Counted from the stretch's first letter, positions 1 to 9,482 are shown. The stretch: DNA of 64,000 nucleotides from Streptomyces sp. A 4/2 (GCF_940670765.1 NZ_CALNVW010000028.1:1-64000), one strand, 5' to 3'. Numbers and translations: made by a program. The notes: generated by a model from the sequence alone, not told the origin.

Positions 1-9
1 CTTCCCGCT

Positions 10-576
10 ATGGACGAGGAACTGCGGTCGCTCACGGACCGGCTGCGGGACGAGTCGGGCGGCTCGGCGGCGTACGAGCGGCTCGCCGCCGCCGGGGACC
101 ACGAGGAGCTGGCCGCCGTGCTCACCGCGACCGGACAGCCGCTCTGGGCGCGGGAACTCGCCGCCTTCCGGCTGGGGTGCGCCGGTGACCGGAGGGCCTT
201 CGAGGCGCTGGTGCTGCTGCTCAACCACCGTGACCCGCCGCGCTGTGTCTCCGCGGCGTACGCCCTCGCCCGACTCGGCGACCCGCGCACGGCACGCGCC
301 GCCGCGGCCCTCGCCACGAACGGGATGCGCACGGCGTACGCCCTGCAACCGGTGCTGCTGCTCGCCGAGCTCCGGGCGCCCGAGTCCGTGCCCGCGTTGA
401 TCCGCGCGCTGGAGCCGCTGCTGGCGCCCGACGCTCCGTACTCGCGAGTGGCGCTCGGCTGTGTGGAAGGGCTCGGGCGGCTCGGTGATCCGCGCGCCCG
501 ACCGGTGCTCGAAGCCGCCCTGCGTCACCCCGCGCTGGCCGCCGCCGCGTCGGAGGCGCTGAGCCGCCTCGCGTAA
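10..576 (+). CDS. HEAT-repeat domain protein
   Basis: A 188-residue soluble protein built almost entirely of alpha-helical repeats of the HEAT / PBS-lyase type. Units with a leucine-alanine pattern and a G-D-x-R turn recur about every 30 residues (for example LARLGDPRTARAAAAL and LGRLGDPRARPVLEAAL). Such proteins are usually protein-interaction scaffolds; no catalytic motif is visible. The ATG lies 10 bases from the window edge, so an upstream start outside the window cannot be excluded. Its 3' end overlaps the convergent acetyltransferase gene by about 52 bases. The function is unknown. Confidence 0.75.
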   Translation: MDEELRSLTDRLRDESGGSAAYERLAAAGDHEELAAVLTATGQPLWARELAAFRLGCAGDRRAFEALVLLLNHRDPPRCVSAAYALARLGDPRTARAAAALATNGMRTAYALQPVLLLAELRAPESVPALIRALEPLLAPDAPYSRVALGCVEGLGRLGDPRARPVLEAALRHPALAAAASEALSRLA

Positions 577-1136
577 CGCACCTCGGGAACGGACACCCCG
601 CCCACGTCGAACGGCTCCTCGGCGCCGTCGGCGGCGAACCCGCGCCTCTCGTAGAACCGCCGGGCGCGGGCGTTCCCTTCGAGCACCCACAGGCGCAGAA
701 CACGGTGGCCCGCGGCGCCGGCCCAGGCGAGCGCCTCGGCCATCAGCGCGCGCCCGGCACCGGTGGAGAGGTGCTCCGGCAGGACGTAGAGGGCGTACAG
801 CTCACCGTCCCCGGTACGTGGCACGTCGGGCCGGTACGGTCCGCAGCAGGCCCACCCGATCACCGCGCCGTCGCGTTCGGCGACGATGTTGAACACCCGG
901 CCGCGCCCGGCCGCGAAATGGGCGCGGCGCCGCACCGCGTCCTCGCCCGCGTCCATGGCGTCGAGATACGGCTGCGGGATCAGCCCGGCGTACGCGAACT
1001 GCCAGCCGCGCACCCGCACGACGGCCACCGCCTCGCAGTCGTCGGCCGTCATGCCCCTGATGAGCAGCGGACTCCGTGCCTGCTGTTCCCGCTGTGTCTG
1101 CTGTTCCCGGTGTTCCCGGGGAAGTCGCGTCGTCAC
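525..1136 (-). CDS. GNAT family N-acetyltransferase
   Basis: About 203 residues with the GNAT fold order. There is an N-terminal LLIRGMTADD strand-helix, a central strand with VIGWACCG, and the acetyl-CoA pyrophosphate-binding segment LYVLPEHLSTGAGRALM followed by NARARRFYERRGF near the C-terminus. It would transfer an acetyl group from acetyl-CoA to a small molecule or protein amine; the substrate cannot be predicted. The GTG start at 1136 is chosen because the first strand (LLIRG) must be included. An ATG at 1052 would cut into the fold, and no strong ribosome-binding site marks either start. The gene is convergent with the HEAT-repeat gene and overlaps it. Confidence 0.8.
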   Translation of the reverse strand: MTTRLPREHREQQTQREQQARSPLLIRGMTADDCEAVAVVRVRGWQFAYAGLIPQPYLDAMDAGEDAVRRRAHFAAGRGRVFNIVAERDGAVIGWACCGPYRPDVPRTGDGELYALYVLPEHLSTGAGRALMAEALAWAGAAGHRVLRLWVLEGNARARRFYERRGFAADGAEEPFDVGGVSVPEVRYARRLSASDAAAASAG

Positions 1137-1207
1137 GCGCACATCGTCGCGTGGGCCCGGTCGGGCGGGCCAGCGGATTGACGGCGGACCGTGCCCAGGG
1201 CGCGGGG

Positions 1208-2272
1208 TCAGAGCAGCGTCAGCTGGGTGGGCTCCGCGAGAAGCGGCTCCCGCGGGGCCGGGATCCGGCGCGGCGCACCCCGCTGGGCAGGCCCGATGCC
1301 GTACTCGGCCGCCAGCTCGTGCACCTGGCGGGTGATCCTGCGCTGGTACCACTTCGGGGCGTACGCCCCCTCCGCGTACAGCCGCTCGTAGCGCCGCACC
1401 AGGTGGGGATGGTGCTGCCCGAGCCAGGCCATGAACCACTCCCTGGCGCCCGGCCGCAGATGCAGTACGAGCGGCGTCACCGAGGTCGCCCCGGAGGCCG
1501 CGACGGCGCGCACCGTGGCGCGCAGCTGGTCCGGGTGGTCGCCGAGGAACGGGATCACGGGGGCCATCAGGACCCCGCAGCCGATGCCGCCCTCGGTGAG
1601 CGTGCGTACGACGTCCAGTCGCCGCAGGGGGGACGGCGTGCCCGGCTCCACGGTGCGCCACAGCTCCTCGTCCACGAAGCCGACCGATACGGAGACACCG
1701 ACGTCGGTGACGCTCGCCGCCTGTTGCAGCAGTTCCAGATCGCGCAGGATCAGCGTTCCCTTGGTCAGGACGGAGAACGGGTTCGCATGGTCGCGCAGGG
1801 CCGCGATGATGCCCGGCATCAGCCGGTAGCGGCCCTCGGCGCGCTGGTAGCAGTCGACATTCGTCCCCATCGCGATGTGGGCGCCCTGCCACTGCCGGGA
1901 GGACAGGCGGCTGCGCAGCAGTTCGGGGGCGTTGACCTTGACGACGATCTGCGAGTCGAATCCCAGGCCGGTGTCCAGGTCGAGATAGCTGTGGGTCCGG
2001 CGGGCGAAGCAGTAGACACACGCGTGGGTACAGCCGCGGTAGGGGTTGACCGTCCATTCGAACGGCATCCGTGAGGCGCCGGGCACCCGGTTCACGATCG
2101 AGCGGGACCGCACCTCGTGGAAGGTGACTCCGCGGAACTCCGGGGTGTCGAAGGTGCGGGTGACCACCCGGTCCGTCCCGAACAGCGCCGCGTCCCCGGG
2201 CGCCCGGCCGTCCCCGCCGCCCTCTTCGGACCCGTTGTCCCCGCCGTTCTCGGTCAGTCGGTCCCAGCGCAT
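1208..2272 (-). CDS. Rv2578c-type radical SAM protein
   Basis: A 354-residue radical S-adenosylmethionine enzyme. The cluster-binding motif C-x3-C-x2-C is seen as YRGCTHACVYCFAR, followed by typical TIM-barrel segments (MGTNVDCYQRAEGRYRLM, FSVLTKGTLILRD, APVIPFLGD). The whole resembles the Rv2578c family found across actinobacteria, related to SplB-like proteins; its reaction is not known to me. The ATG at 2272 beginning MRWDRL is chosen because an AGGAGG sits 4 bases upstream; the frame stays open upstream without a better start. The acetyltransferase gene follows on the same strand about 70 bases downstream. Confidence 0.85.
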   Translation of the reverse strand: MRWDRLTENGGDNGSEEGGGDGRAPGDAALFGTDRVVTRTFDTPEFRGVTFHEVRSRSIVNRVPGASRMPFEWTVNPYRGCTHACVYCFARRTHSYLDLDTGLGFDSQIVVKVNAPELLRSRLSSRQWQGAHIAMGTNVDCYQRAEGRYRLMPGIIAALRDHANPFSVLTKGTLILRDLELLQQAASVTDVGVSVSVGFVDEELWRTVEPGTPSPLRRLDVVRTLTEGGIGCGVLMAPVIPFLGDHPDQLRATVRAVAASGATSVTPLVLHLRPGAREWFMAWLGQHHPHLVRRYERLYAEGAYAPKWYQRRITRQVHELAAEYGIGPAQRGAPRRIPAPREPLLAEPTQLTLL

Positions 2273-2418
2273 GGCGCCTCCTCGGTAGCCTGTGCTCCTG
2301 ATTAGAACATCTGTTCCCATTGTTCGCACAACCCGGATTTCCGTGGCCGCACCCGAGGTGGTTGGCTCAGCACGCGGTTCATCACACCGACTGAAGAACG
2401 ACAGCTGGAGGAACTGGT

Positions 2419-2862
2419 ATGGCGCAGGTAGAGGCCACCACGGAGCGGATCATCGCGGCGGACGCGGAGGCGGCGTTCGACGCGCTGGCCGACTACACCG
2501 GCACGCGGGCGAAGCTCCTGCCCGAGCACTTCAGCGAGTACGAGGTCCGGGAGGGCGGCGACGGCGAGGGCACGGTCGTCCACTGGAAGCTCCAGGCCAC
2601 CAGCAAGCGCATCCGCGACTGCCTGCTCGACGTGACCGAGCCGACCGACGGTCAGCTCGTCGAGAAGGACCGCAACTCCTCCATGGTCACGACCTGGACG
2701 GTCACCCCGGCCGGGGAGGGGAAGTCCCGGGTCGTCGTCTCCACCGTGTGGAACGGCGCCGGAGGCATCGGCGGATTCTTCGAGAAGACCTTCGCACCCA
2801 AGGGACTTGGACGCATCTACGACGAGCTGCTGGAAAAGCTCGACGCCGAAGTGAGCAAGTGA
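2419..2862 (+). CDS. SRPBCC (polyketide cyclase/START-like) family protein
   Basis: A 147-residue protein with the SRPBCC helix-grip pattern: an N-terminal strand VEATTERIIAADAEAAFDAL, a run of beta strands (TVVHWKLQATSKRI, SSMVTTWTVTPAG, SRVVVSTVW) and a long C-terminal helix ending LGRIYDELLEKLDAEVSK. Members bind hydrophobic small molecules or lipids in a deep cavity; no specific catalytic residues can be named here. A CTGGAGG stands just upstream of the ATG. It is divergent from the radical SAM gene, with a shared upstream region of about 146 bases. Confidence 0.8.
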   Translation: MAQVEATTERIIAADAEAAFDALADYTGTRAKLLPEHFSEYEVREGGDGEGTVVHWKLQATSKRIRDCLLDVTEPTDGQLVEKDRNSSMVTTWTVTPAGEGKSRVVVSTVWNGAGGIGGFFEKTFAPKGLGRIYDELLEKLDAEVSK

Positions 2863-2864
2863 CC

Positions 2865-2914
2865 CCGCATCGATCCCGCATCGATCCCCGCACCGATGCC
2901 CGCATCGATCCCCG
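2865..2914. repeat. Short tandem repeat of a 12-base ClaI-like unit
   Basis: Immediately after the SRPBCC stop codon, a unit close to CCGCATCGATCC occurs four times head to tail; three copies carry GCATCGATCC and one is degenerate. It lies in the 245-base gap before the MFS exporter. It has no hairpin potential resembling a terminator, and probably arose by slippage. Confidence 0.7.
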
Positions 2915-3107
2915 CGCCAACTCATTCGAGCGGAATTGATGCTCACCGGTTCGAGTGGTTTTCTCAGCGGCCCCGTTGTACGCCGTAGGGGCTCCCACCG
3001 GCCCTGAAGCCTCCGGCGTGCGCCTCGCGCGCTGATCGTCGCGCTTGCACCCCCTTGTCGTCGAATGCGAGAAAAGGGCGGCGCAGGCGCGACGAGGGGA
3101 GCAGTAC

Positions 3108-5504
3108 GTGGGTGGAATCACTCTGGTGAAGGACGGGCACGCCGATGTGCCGACGGAGCCGGTGACCGTCGTACCTCCGCCACCTCCGGCAGCGGCGCAG
3201 CAGGTTCAACTCAGCCCGCGCCGGGTGCGGATGGTCTTCTTCGGGCTGATGCTCACGCTGCTGCTCGCGGCTCTCGACCAGATGATCGTGGCGACCGCGC
3301 TGCCGAAGATCGTCGGTGAGCTGCACGGCCTGGACAAGATGTCCTGGGTCGTCACCGCGTACCTGCTGGCCTCCACGATCGGTCTGCCGGTCTACGGCAA
3401 ACTCGGCGACCTCTTCGGCCGCAAGAGCATCTTCATGTTCGCGATCGTCGTCTTCGTGATCGGCTCGGCGCTGGCCGGCTGGTCCCGGACGATGAACGAA
3501 CTCGTCGGCTTCCGCGCGATCCAGGGCATCGGCGGCGGTGGCCTCATGATCGGCGTGCAGGCGATCATCGGGGACATCGTGCCGCCCCGGGAACGCGGCC
3601 GGTTCATGGGGCTGATCGGCGCGGTGTTCGGACTGGCCTCCGTCGCCGGACCGCTCATCGGCGGCTTCTTCACCGACCACGCCTCCTGGCGCTGGTGCTT
3701 CTACGTCAACGTGCCGTTCGGCGTGGTCACCCTGGTGGTCATCGCCCTCGTCCTGAAGCTGCCGAAACCCACCGCCAAGCCGCGTCTGGACATCCTCGGC
3801 GCGCTGCTCCTCGCGGCGGCCTCCACCTGCCTCGTCCTGCTGACGACCTGGGGCGGCACGCAGTACGCCTGGGGCTCACGCACCATCCTCGGTCTGGCCG
3901 CCGGTACGGTCGTGACGGCCCTGCTCTTCCTCGTCGTCGAGCACCGCACACCCGAACCGATCATCCCGCTGCGGCTGTTCCGTGACTCGATCTTCAACGT
4001 CACCGCGCTCGTCGGCGCGGTGGTGGGCATCGCGCTCTTCGGCGCGGCCAGCTATCTGCCGACCTTCCTGCAGATGGTCGACGGGGCCAGCGCCACCGAG
4101 TCCGGGCTGTACATGCTGCCGATGATGGGCGGAGTCGTCGTCGCCTCCGTGGTGTCGGGCCAACTGACCAGCCGCACCGGCCGGTACAAGCTGTACCCGG
4201 TGCTGGGCTGCGCGATCTCGGCCGTCGGCATGTGGCTGCTCTCGCGGCTGAAGACCGGCACACCGCAGGTCGAGTACAGCATCTGGATGGCCGTACTCGG
4301 CATCGGTATCGGCCTGATCATGTCGGTCCTGGTGCTGGCCGTGCAGAACTCGGTGGCGCCCCGCGACCTCGGCACCGCCACCAGCGCCAACAACTACTTC
4401 CGGCAGATCGGCGGCAGTGTCGGCGCAGCGATCTTCGGCGCTCTCTTCGCCGGCCGGCTCACCGACGCGCTCGCGGCTCGTATCCCGGCCGGGGCGCACC
4501 TCCCGGACGCCGAGTCGATCACCCCGCAACTGGTCCGCACACTGCCGCCCGCGCTGCGGGACGGCTACATCCAGGCGTACGCGGACGCGATGCCCCGGAT
4601 CTTCCTCTACCTCGTGCCGGTGCTCCTGCTCGGCCTGATCATCGCCTTCTTCCTCAAGGAGAAACCGCTGGTGTCCCACAACACCCCCACGGCCGCACCG
4701 GACGCGGCAGTGCCCGCAGCCCGGGTCCCGGCCGCGCCCTACTCCGTGGGCGTTCCCGTCTGCGGGACCGTCCAGCACTACGACGGCTCCACCGTGCCGC
4801 GCGCCGCGCTCACCCTGATCGACGTCACCGGCCGCCAGATCGGCCGCGGCGCGAGCGGCGAGGACGGGCGGTACGCGCTGAGCGTGCCCGGATCGGGCTC
4901 GTACGTCCTGATCGCGGCGGCCGGCGGCCACCAGCCGCAGGCCGTCAGTGTCACCGTCGGTGAGCGCGCCGTCGACCTCGACGTGATCCTCGGTGGTGCG
5001 GGGCGGCTCGCGGGCACCGTGGTCACCGCGGACGGCACCCCGGTGCGCGACGCCGCGGTGACCCTCACCGACGTACGCGGGGAAGTCGTCGCGACCACCC
5101 GCAGCGGGCGCGAAGGCACCTACGTCATCACCGAGTTGGTGGCCGGCGAGTACACCCTCGCGGGCAGCGCCCCCGCCTTCCGCCCCGCCGCCCTCCCGGT
5201 GAGCGTGCAGGCCGCGCGGGAGACCCGGCAGGACGTCGAACTGGCCGGTGGCGCGGTGCTGCGCGGCACGGTGCGCGCCAGTGGCGGCCGGCCGGTCGAG
5301 GACGCCCGGGTCACCCTGCTCGACGCGGCGGGCAATGTGGTCGACACCCTCACCACGGGCGCCGACGGTGCCTTCCGGTTCGTCGATCTGTCGTCCGGGG
5401 AGTACACGGTGATCGCGGCGGGCTACCCGCCGGTCGCGACGGTCCTCCAGGTGGCGGGCGGCGGGCGTACCGAACGCGATCTCCAACTGGGGCACGAGGA
5501 CTGA
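3108..5504 (+). CDS. DHA2-type MFS drug exporter with three C-terminal carboxypeptidase-regulatory-like repeats
   Basis: About 798 residues. Residues ~40-520 form a 14-helix major facilitator of the EmrB/QacA (DHA2) type, with the TM1 signature LDQMIVATALPKIV, motif A GKLGDLFGRK near residue 97 and motif C-like GLASVAGPLIGG. It is expected to export drugs by proton antiport. After the last helix, three ~82-residue units start near residues 554, 635 and 719 (GTVQHYDGSTVPRA, GTVVTADGTPVRDA, GTVRASGGRPVEDA) and match CarboxypepD_reg/CnaB-like beta-sandwiches. Since both ends of a 14-helix protein are normally cytoplasmic, the tail's location is uncertain. The GTG at 3108 is chosen for the GAGGGGA 7 bases upstream; a TTG at 3045 is the longer alternative. 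Confidence 0.88.
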   Translation: MGGITLVKDGHADVPTEPVTVVPPPPPAAAQQVQLSPRRVRMVFFGLMLTLLLAALDQMIVATALPKIVGELHGLDKMSWVVTAYLLASTIGLPVYGKLGDLFGRKSIFMFAIVVFVIGSALAGWSRTMNELVGFRAIQGIGGGGLMIGVQAIIGDIVPPRERGRFMGLIGAVFGLASVAGPLIGGFFTDHASWRWCFYVNVPFGVVTLVVIALVLKLPKPTAKPRLDILGALLLAAASTCLVLLTTWGGTQYAWGSRTILGLAAGTVVTALLFLVVEHRTPEPIIPLRLFRDSIFNVTALVGAVVGIALFGAASYLPTFLQMVDGASATESGLYMLPMMGGVVVASVVSGQLTSRTGRYKLYPVLGCAISAVGMWLLSRLKTGTPQVEYSIWMAVLGIGIGLIMSVLVLAVQNSVAPRDLGTATSANNYFRQIGGSVGAAIFGALFAGRLTDALAARIPAGAHLPDAESITPQLVRTLPPALRDGYIQAYADAMPRIFLYLVPVLLLGLIIAFFLKEKPLVSHNTPTAAPDAAVPAARVPAAPYSVGVPVCGTVQHYDGSTVPRAALTLIDVTGRQIGRGASGEDGRYALSVPGSGSYVLIAAAGGHQPQAVSVTVGERAVDLDVILGGAGRLAGTVVTADGTPVRDAAVTLTDVRGEVVATTRSGREGTYVITELVAGEYTLAGSAPAFRPAALPVSVQAARETRQDVELAGGAVLRGTVRASGGRPVEDARVTLLDAAGNVVDTLTTGADGAFRFVDLSSGEYTVIAAGYPPVATVLQVAGGGRTERDLQLGHED

Positions 5505-5844
5505 TGAGCTGACGTGTCGCGCGCGGGCGCAGGAGCCAGTCGGCGGCTGCCCCGCGAGCGCTCGTCGCCGTGCCGTGGGGAGGAGCCGCAGCGCCTTGGG
5601 CAGACCCCGCTTCACACCGGTTCGTACGGGACCGGGCGGCCACGTACGTACAACTCCCCTGCTGTGGTGGCGTGGAGGTCACGGTGTCGAGGAGACCCTC
5701 CGCGCCACGTTTCTCTCCGCCGTTGCGGACTTCGATCGCCTTCCACCGTACGACGTATCGGGTGACGTGAGCCGCGCCCTCCGCGCGCCTCACGGTGTTC
5801 CCCAGGACTCCACGCAGGCTGGGCCTGACCCTTGGAGGCATATC
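5505..5844. other. Intergenic region upstream of the GH25 lysozyme
   Basis: 340 bases with no credible gene. Frames crossing it lack a ribosome-binding site and have atypical protein composition. It should contain the lysozyme promoter, but no convincing -35/-10 pair, riboswitch core or strong terminator was recognised. Confidence 0.5.
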
Positions 5845-6681
5845 GTGTCCGTGCCCGCCTGCACACCTCGCCGGATGTCCGCTGTTCTCGCCGCTCTGGC
5901 CGTGGGCATTCCTGCTCTCGCTCTCGTGCTGTCCAGTACTGCCGGCGCCGCCACCGGCGTCCCCGATCCCTCTCACCCCGGGGACGACTTCGCCGGTTCC
6001 CAGATCCTCAGACATGAGGGCACCGGCACGAGTGGCGTCGCACTCACCGCCGCCCGGGGCACGGAGGGCGTCGACGTCAGCAGCCATCAGGGCAACGTCG
6101 CATGGTCCCCGCTGTGGAAGTCCGGCGTGAGGTTCGCCTACATCAAGGCGACGGAGTCCACCAGTTACACGAACCCGTTCTTCGCCCAGCAGTACAACGG
6201 GTCGTACAAAGCCGGCATCATCCGGGGCGCCTACCATTTCGCCACCCCCAACACCTCCAGCGGCGCCGCCCAGGCCCAGTACTTCCTCGCTCACGGCGGC
6301 GGCTGGTCCAAGGACGGCAAGACCCTGCCCGGCGCTCTGGACATGGAGTACAACCCTTACGGCGCCACCTGCTACGGACTGAGCCACCAGGGCATGGTCA
6401 ACTGGGTCAGGGACTTCTCCAGGACCTACAAGGCGAAGACCGGCCGGGATGTCGTCCTGTACACCTCCACGAACTGGTGGAAGAGCTGTACCGGGAACAA
6501 CTCCGGGTTCGGCAAGACCAATCCGCTGTGGGTGCCGAGCTACGGTTCGTCCGTCGGAGTCCTGCCTGCGGGCTGGAGGTACCAGACCATCTGGCAGTAC
6601 ACCTCCAAGGGGGCGACGGTCGGTGACCACGACCGGTTCAACGGGAATCTCGACCGCGTGAAAGCCCTCGCGAACGGCTGA
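5845..6681 (+). CDS. Secreted GH25 lysozyme (N-acetylmuramidase)
   Basis: A 278-residue secreted enzyme that cleaves the beta-1,4 bond between N-acetylmuramic acid and N-acetylglucosamine in peptidoglycan. A signal peptide (hydrophobic run SAVLAALAVGIPALALVLSS, then AGA-A) precedes a GH25 barrel. The family motifs are GVDVSSHQG with Asp77, FAYIKATES, RGAYHFATP, the catalytic pair LDMEYN with Asp166 and Glu168, and the closing WQYTSKG. It resembles the Streptomyces cellosyl/lysozyme M1 group and has no extra binding domain. The GTG at 5845 is chosen because TTGGAGG lies 6 bases upstream and it gives a proper signal peptide. It likely acts in wall turnover or lysis of competitors. Confidence 0.93.
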   Translation: MSVPACTPRRMSAVLAALAVGIPALALVLSSTAGAATGVPDPSHPGDDFAGSQILRHEGTGTSGVALTAARGTEGVDVSSHQGNVAWSPLWKSGVRFAYIKATESTSYTNPFFAQQYNGSYKAGIIRGAYHFATPNTSSGAAQAQYFLAHGGGWSKDGKTLPGALDMEYNPYGATCYGLSHQGMVNWVRDFSRTYKAKTGRDVVLYTSTNWWKSCTGNNSGFGKTNPLWVPSYGSSVGVLPAGWRYQTIWQYTSKGATVGDHDRFNGNLDRVKALANG

Positions 6682-6917
6682 CCGGCGTCCTCGCACCATG
6701 GCAAGCCCGAGGCACGACATGGCTACGCGCATGTCGGGAATGACAGTCGCACAGCCGGGGCCCCGGGTCGGCTCTCCGAGGGGACGTGCGCCCGGTGTGC
6801 GCGGGCGCACCCCCCATCGGGGCGGATTCCGGCGATGACCCGCGGACGCCGGACCCGGGGCCGTACGGTGGGCTTACGTACCGCAGAGCCTTGCGGCCGG
6901 GAAGGAGCCTTCCAGCC

Positions 6918-9365
6918 ATGGACCTTGGTGTACCGCCGCAGAGGTCACCGCAGTCGCGCGACGCCGCGGCGGGCCGAGTGCCGCTCGCCGTGGTCGTCGT
7001 GGGCGCGGACGGACTGGTGTCGCACTGGTCGACCGGCGCCCGACGGCTCTTCGGTGTGGCGCGGGAGGACGCGATCGGCTGCGCGGCCGGTGAACTGCTG
7101 CCGGTTTCCGGTGCGTTGCGGCAGGAGGAGGAGCTGGGGCCGGACGGTACGTACGCCGACTTCGGCCCCGAGCTGGACAGTTCCCTCAGCGGGATCACCG
7201 CCTACCCGACAGCGGGCCGGGCCCGGGTGGACGAGCCGCGGCGCGGCCGTATCGACGTCCTCTGGTGGGCCTACCCGCTGGTCGGTCCGGGCCCCGAGCG
7301 GCTGCTCGTACTCGCCGCGGACGCCGCCCAACTGGGCGAGGACGAGGGGAACGGCGGCGCGGACGCCGAGACGATCTCCCCGGCCTTCGCGCTCCACACC
7401 GACTTCCCCGGCTACCAGGACCTGGCGGGCAGGCTCCCCGAGATCCTGCCCCACATGAGCGTTCACCAGGCGACCGGGATCGTCGCGCAGGTCCTCGAAC
7501 TCGGCTATCCGGTCCTGGAGTTCAGCCAACGCGACCTGGTTCCCGTCACCCCCGACTGGGGTGTGCCGCGGCGGCGGTCGCGCCGCTGGACCCGTGGGCC
7601 GGGCGAGGCGGCCGACGACGCCCGCACGGCGCGTGCCGCGCCCCGTCCGGAACTCGACCTCGAATACGGCGCCGTCCGCGAACGGCTGGAATTCCTCAAC
7701 GAGGTCAGTGGCCGGATCGGTACCTCACTCGATCTGGAACGCACCATCCGCGAGGTCACCAGCGCCGCGGTGCCGCGCTTCACCGACTTCGCGGGTACGC
7801 ATCTGCGCGCCGCGGTCCTCGCCGGTGAGGGCTTCCCCGACGGCCCGCCCGACGTGACCACCATCTGGCACCGGGTGTGGGTCGAGCACAACGACGAACC
7901 GGGCCGTTGGGACGACACCGTGCCGGTCGGCGAGGCCATCGCCTTCCCCGACCACACGCCGTTCTTCCAGTGCATGGTCACCGGCGAGCCCGTCCTCATC
8001 CCGACGATCAGCGAGGAGCAGGGCAACCGCATCTCCGGCGAGTTCGAGAAGCGTGACCTGCGTCCGCTGATCAACCACCGGTCCATGCTGATCGTGCCGT
8101 TGAAGGCACGTGATGTCGTTCTCGGATTCATGGTGCTGATGCGGCGTCCCGGCCGGGAGCCCTTCGACGACATGGACCGCACCACCGGCGCCGAACTCGC
8201 GGCCCGCGCCGGGCTGGTCCTCGACAACGCCCGGATGTACACCTACCAGGAGAACGTCGCCGAGACGCTCCAGGACAGCATGCTGCCCAAGGTCGAACCG
8301 CGGATGGCGGGCTGCGACATCGCCACCCGCTACCTCCCCGGGGCCCGCCTCGGCCGGGTCGGCGGCGACTGGTTCGACTCGGTGAAACTGCCCGGCTCCC
8401 GGACGGCGCTCGTCGTCGGTGACGTCATGGGACACGGCCTCAACTCTGCGGCGATGATGGGGCAGTTGCGCACCGCCGTACTGACCATGGCCACCATGGA
8501 GATGCCACCCGCCCAGCTCCTGCGCAACCTCGACGACCTGGCGCAGCGCCTCGGCGAGCAGTATCTGGCGACCTGTCTGTACGCCGTCTACGACCCGATC
8601 CGCTCCGAGATCCAGATCGCCAACGCCGGACACATCCCACCGGTCCTGGTGCGCGCCGAGGACGGCCGCGCCGAACTGCTCGACCTGCCGACCGGCGCAC
8701 CCATCGGCGTCGGCGGAGTCGCCTTCGAGACCGCGACCGTGCGGGTCGGCCCGGGGGACCGTCTCATCCTCTGCACCGACGGGCTCGTCGAGGTGCGGGG
8801 CCAGGACATCGGCGCCGGACTCGCCGCGCTCTGCGCGTCGGCGGCCCACCCCGCCGCCTCGATGGACGACGCCTGCGACACCATCATCCGGGCCCTCAAT
8901 CCGCGAGACGGCCGCAAGGACGACGTGGCCCTGCTGATGGCCCGGGTGAACGGGATCCCCGACGACGACGTCGCCGAATGGCAGCTCGACATCGACCCGC
9001 GCGAGGTCGCGCGGGCCCGGCGGATCGTCCGGGACCAGTTGCTCGACTGGAGCCTGCCGGGTGCGGTGGAGTCGGCCGAGCTGATGGTCAGCGAGCTGGT
9101 CACCAACGCTGTGAAACACAGCCGTACGCACCGGATCGGGCTCCGGCTGGTCCGGACAGCCGCACTGCTCTGTGAGGTCAGCGACGACGAACCGGCCCCG
9201 GCGGCACTGCTCGACGCCTCCGACCAGGACGAGTTCGGCCGCGGTCTGCGGGTGGTGAGCAGCCTCGCCCGGGAATGGGGCACCAGCGCCACCGCGCACG
9301 GCAAGACCGTCTGGTTCGAGCAGGCCCTGGGCCGGGCTCCCCGCCCGCCGTCGCACAGCTGGTGA
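6918..9365 (+). CDS. PAS-GAF-SpoIIE phosphatase with C-terminal RsbW-like kinase domain
   Basis: About 815 residues in four modules. There is an N-terminal PAS-like sensor (LAVVVVGADGLVSHWS), a GAF domain (~residues 255-430, beginning LEFLNEVSGRIGTSLDLERT), a PP2C/SpoIIE serine phosphatase with metal-binding GGDWFDSV (~481) and GDVMGHG (~501), and a C-terminal HATPase of the RsbW type with N-box SELVTNAVKHS (~728). Such proteins normally control anti-sigma/anti-anti-sigma partners by opposing phosphatase and kinase activities. No partner gene lies beside it, so its target is unknown. The ATG at 6918 is preceded by AAGGAG. A 7-base inverted repeat (CGACATG...CATGTCG, 6715-6736) lies upstream. 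Confidence 0.9.
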   Translation: MDLGVPPQRSPQSRDAAAGRVPLAVVVVGADGLVSHWSTGARRLFGVAREDAIGCAAGELLPVSGALRQEEELGPDGTYADFGPELDSSLSGITAYPTAGRARVDEPRRGRIDVLWWAYPLVGPGPERLLVLAADAAQLGEDEGNGGADAETISPAFALHTDFPGYQDLAGRLPEILPHMSVHQATGIVAQVLELGYPVLEFSQRDLVPVTPDWGVPRRRSRRWTRGPGEAADDARTARAAPRPELDLEYGAVRERLEFLNEVSGRIGTSLDLERTIREVTSAAVPRFTDFAGTHLRAAVLAGEGFPDGPPDVTTIWHRVWVEHNDEPGRWDDTVPVGEAIAFPDHTPFFQCMVTGEPVLIPTISEEQGNRISGEFEKRDLRPLINHRSMLIVPLKARDVVLGFMVLMRRPGREPFDDMDRTTGAELAARAGLVLDNARMYTYQENVAETLQDSMLPKVEPRMAGCDIATRYLPGARLGRVGGDWFDSVKLPGSRTALVVGDVMGHGLNSAAMMGQLRTAVLTMATMEMPPAQLLRNLDDLAQRLGEQYLATCLYAVYDPIRSEIQIANAGHIPPVLVRAEDGRAELLDLPTGAPIGVGGVAFETATVRVGPGDRLILCTDGLVEVRGQDIGAGLAALCASAAHPAASMDDACDTIIRALNPRDGRKDDVALLMARVNGIPDDDVAEWQLDIDPREVARARRIVRDQLLDWSLPGAVESAELMVSELVTNAVKHSRTHRIGLRLVRTAALLCEVSDDEPAPAALLDASDQDEFGRGLRVVSSLAREWGTSATAHGKTVWFEQALGRAPRPPSHSW

Positions 9366-9482
9366 CGGTGGCCATCCCCGGCACGGCCCCGGACGCCGGA
9401 GATCGTCCGCACTGTTGCCTCCGGCGTGCAGGAACGGTAATCCGGTCCTGAACAGGAAGCATGCGGCAGGCCGGACCCGGGA

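Noticed and set aside
3876..5615. Long antisense frame opposite the MFS exporter tail
   Set aside because: Its Arg/Gly/Asp-rich translation has no domain, and the opposite strand encodes a clear transporter.
5505..5844. Possible c-di-AMP (ydaO-type) riboswitch before the lysozyme gene
   Set aside because: Cell-wall hydrolase genes of actinobacteria often have one, but I could not find the conserved core, so no call is made.
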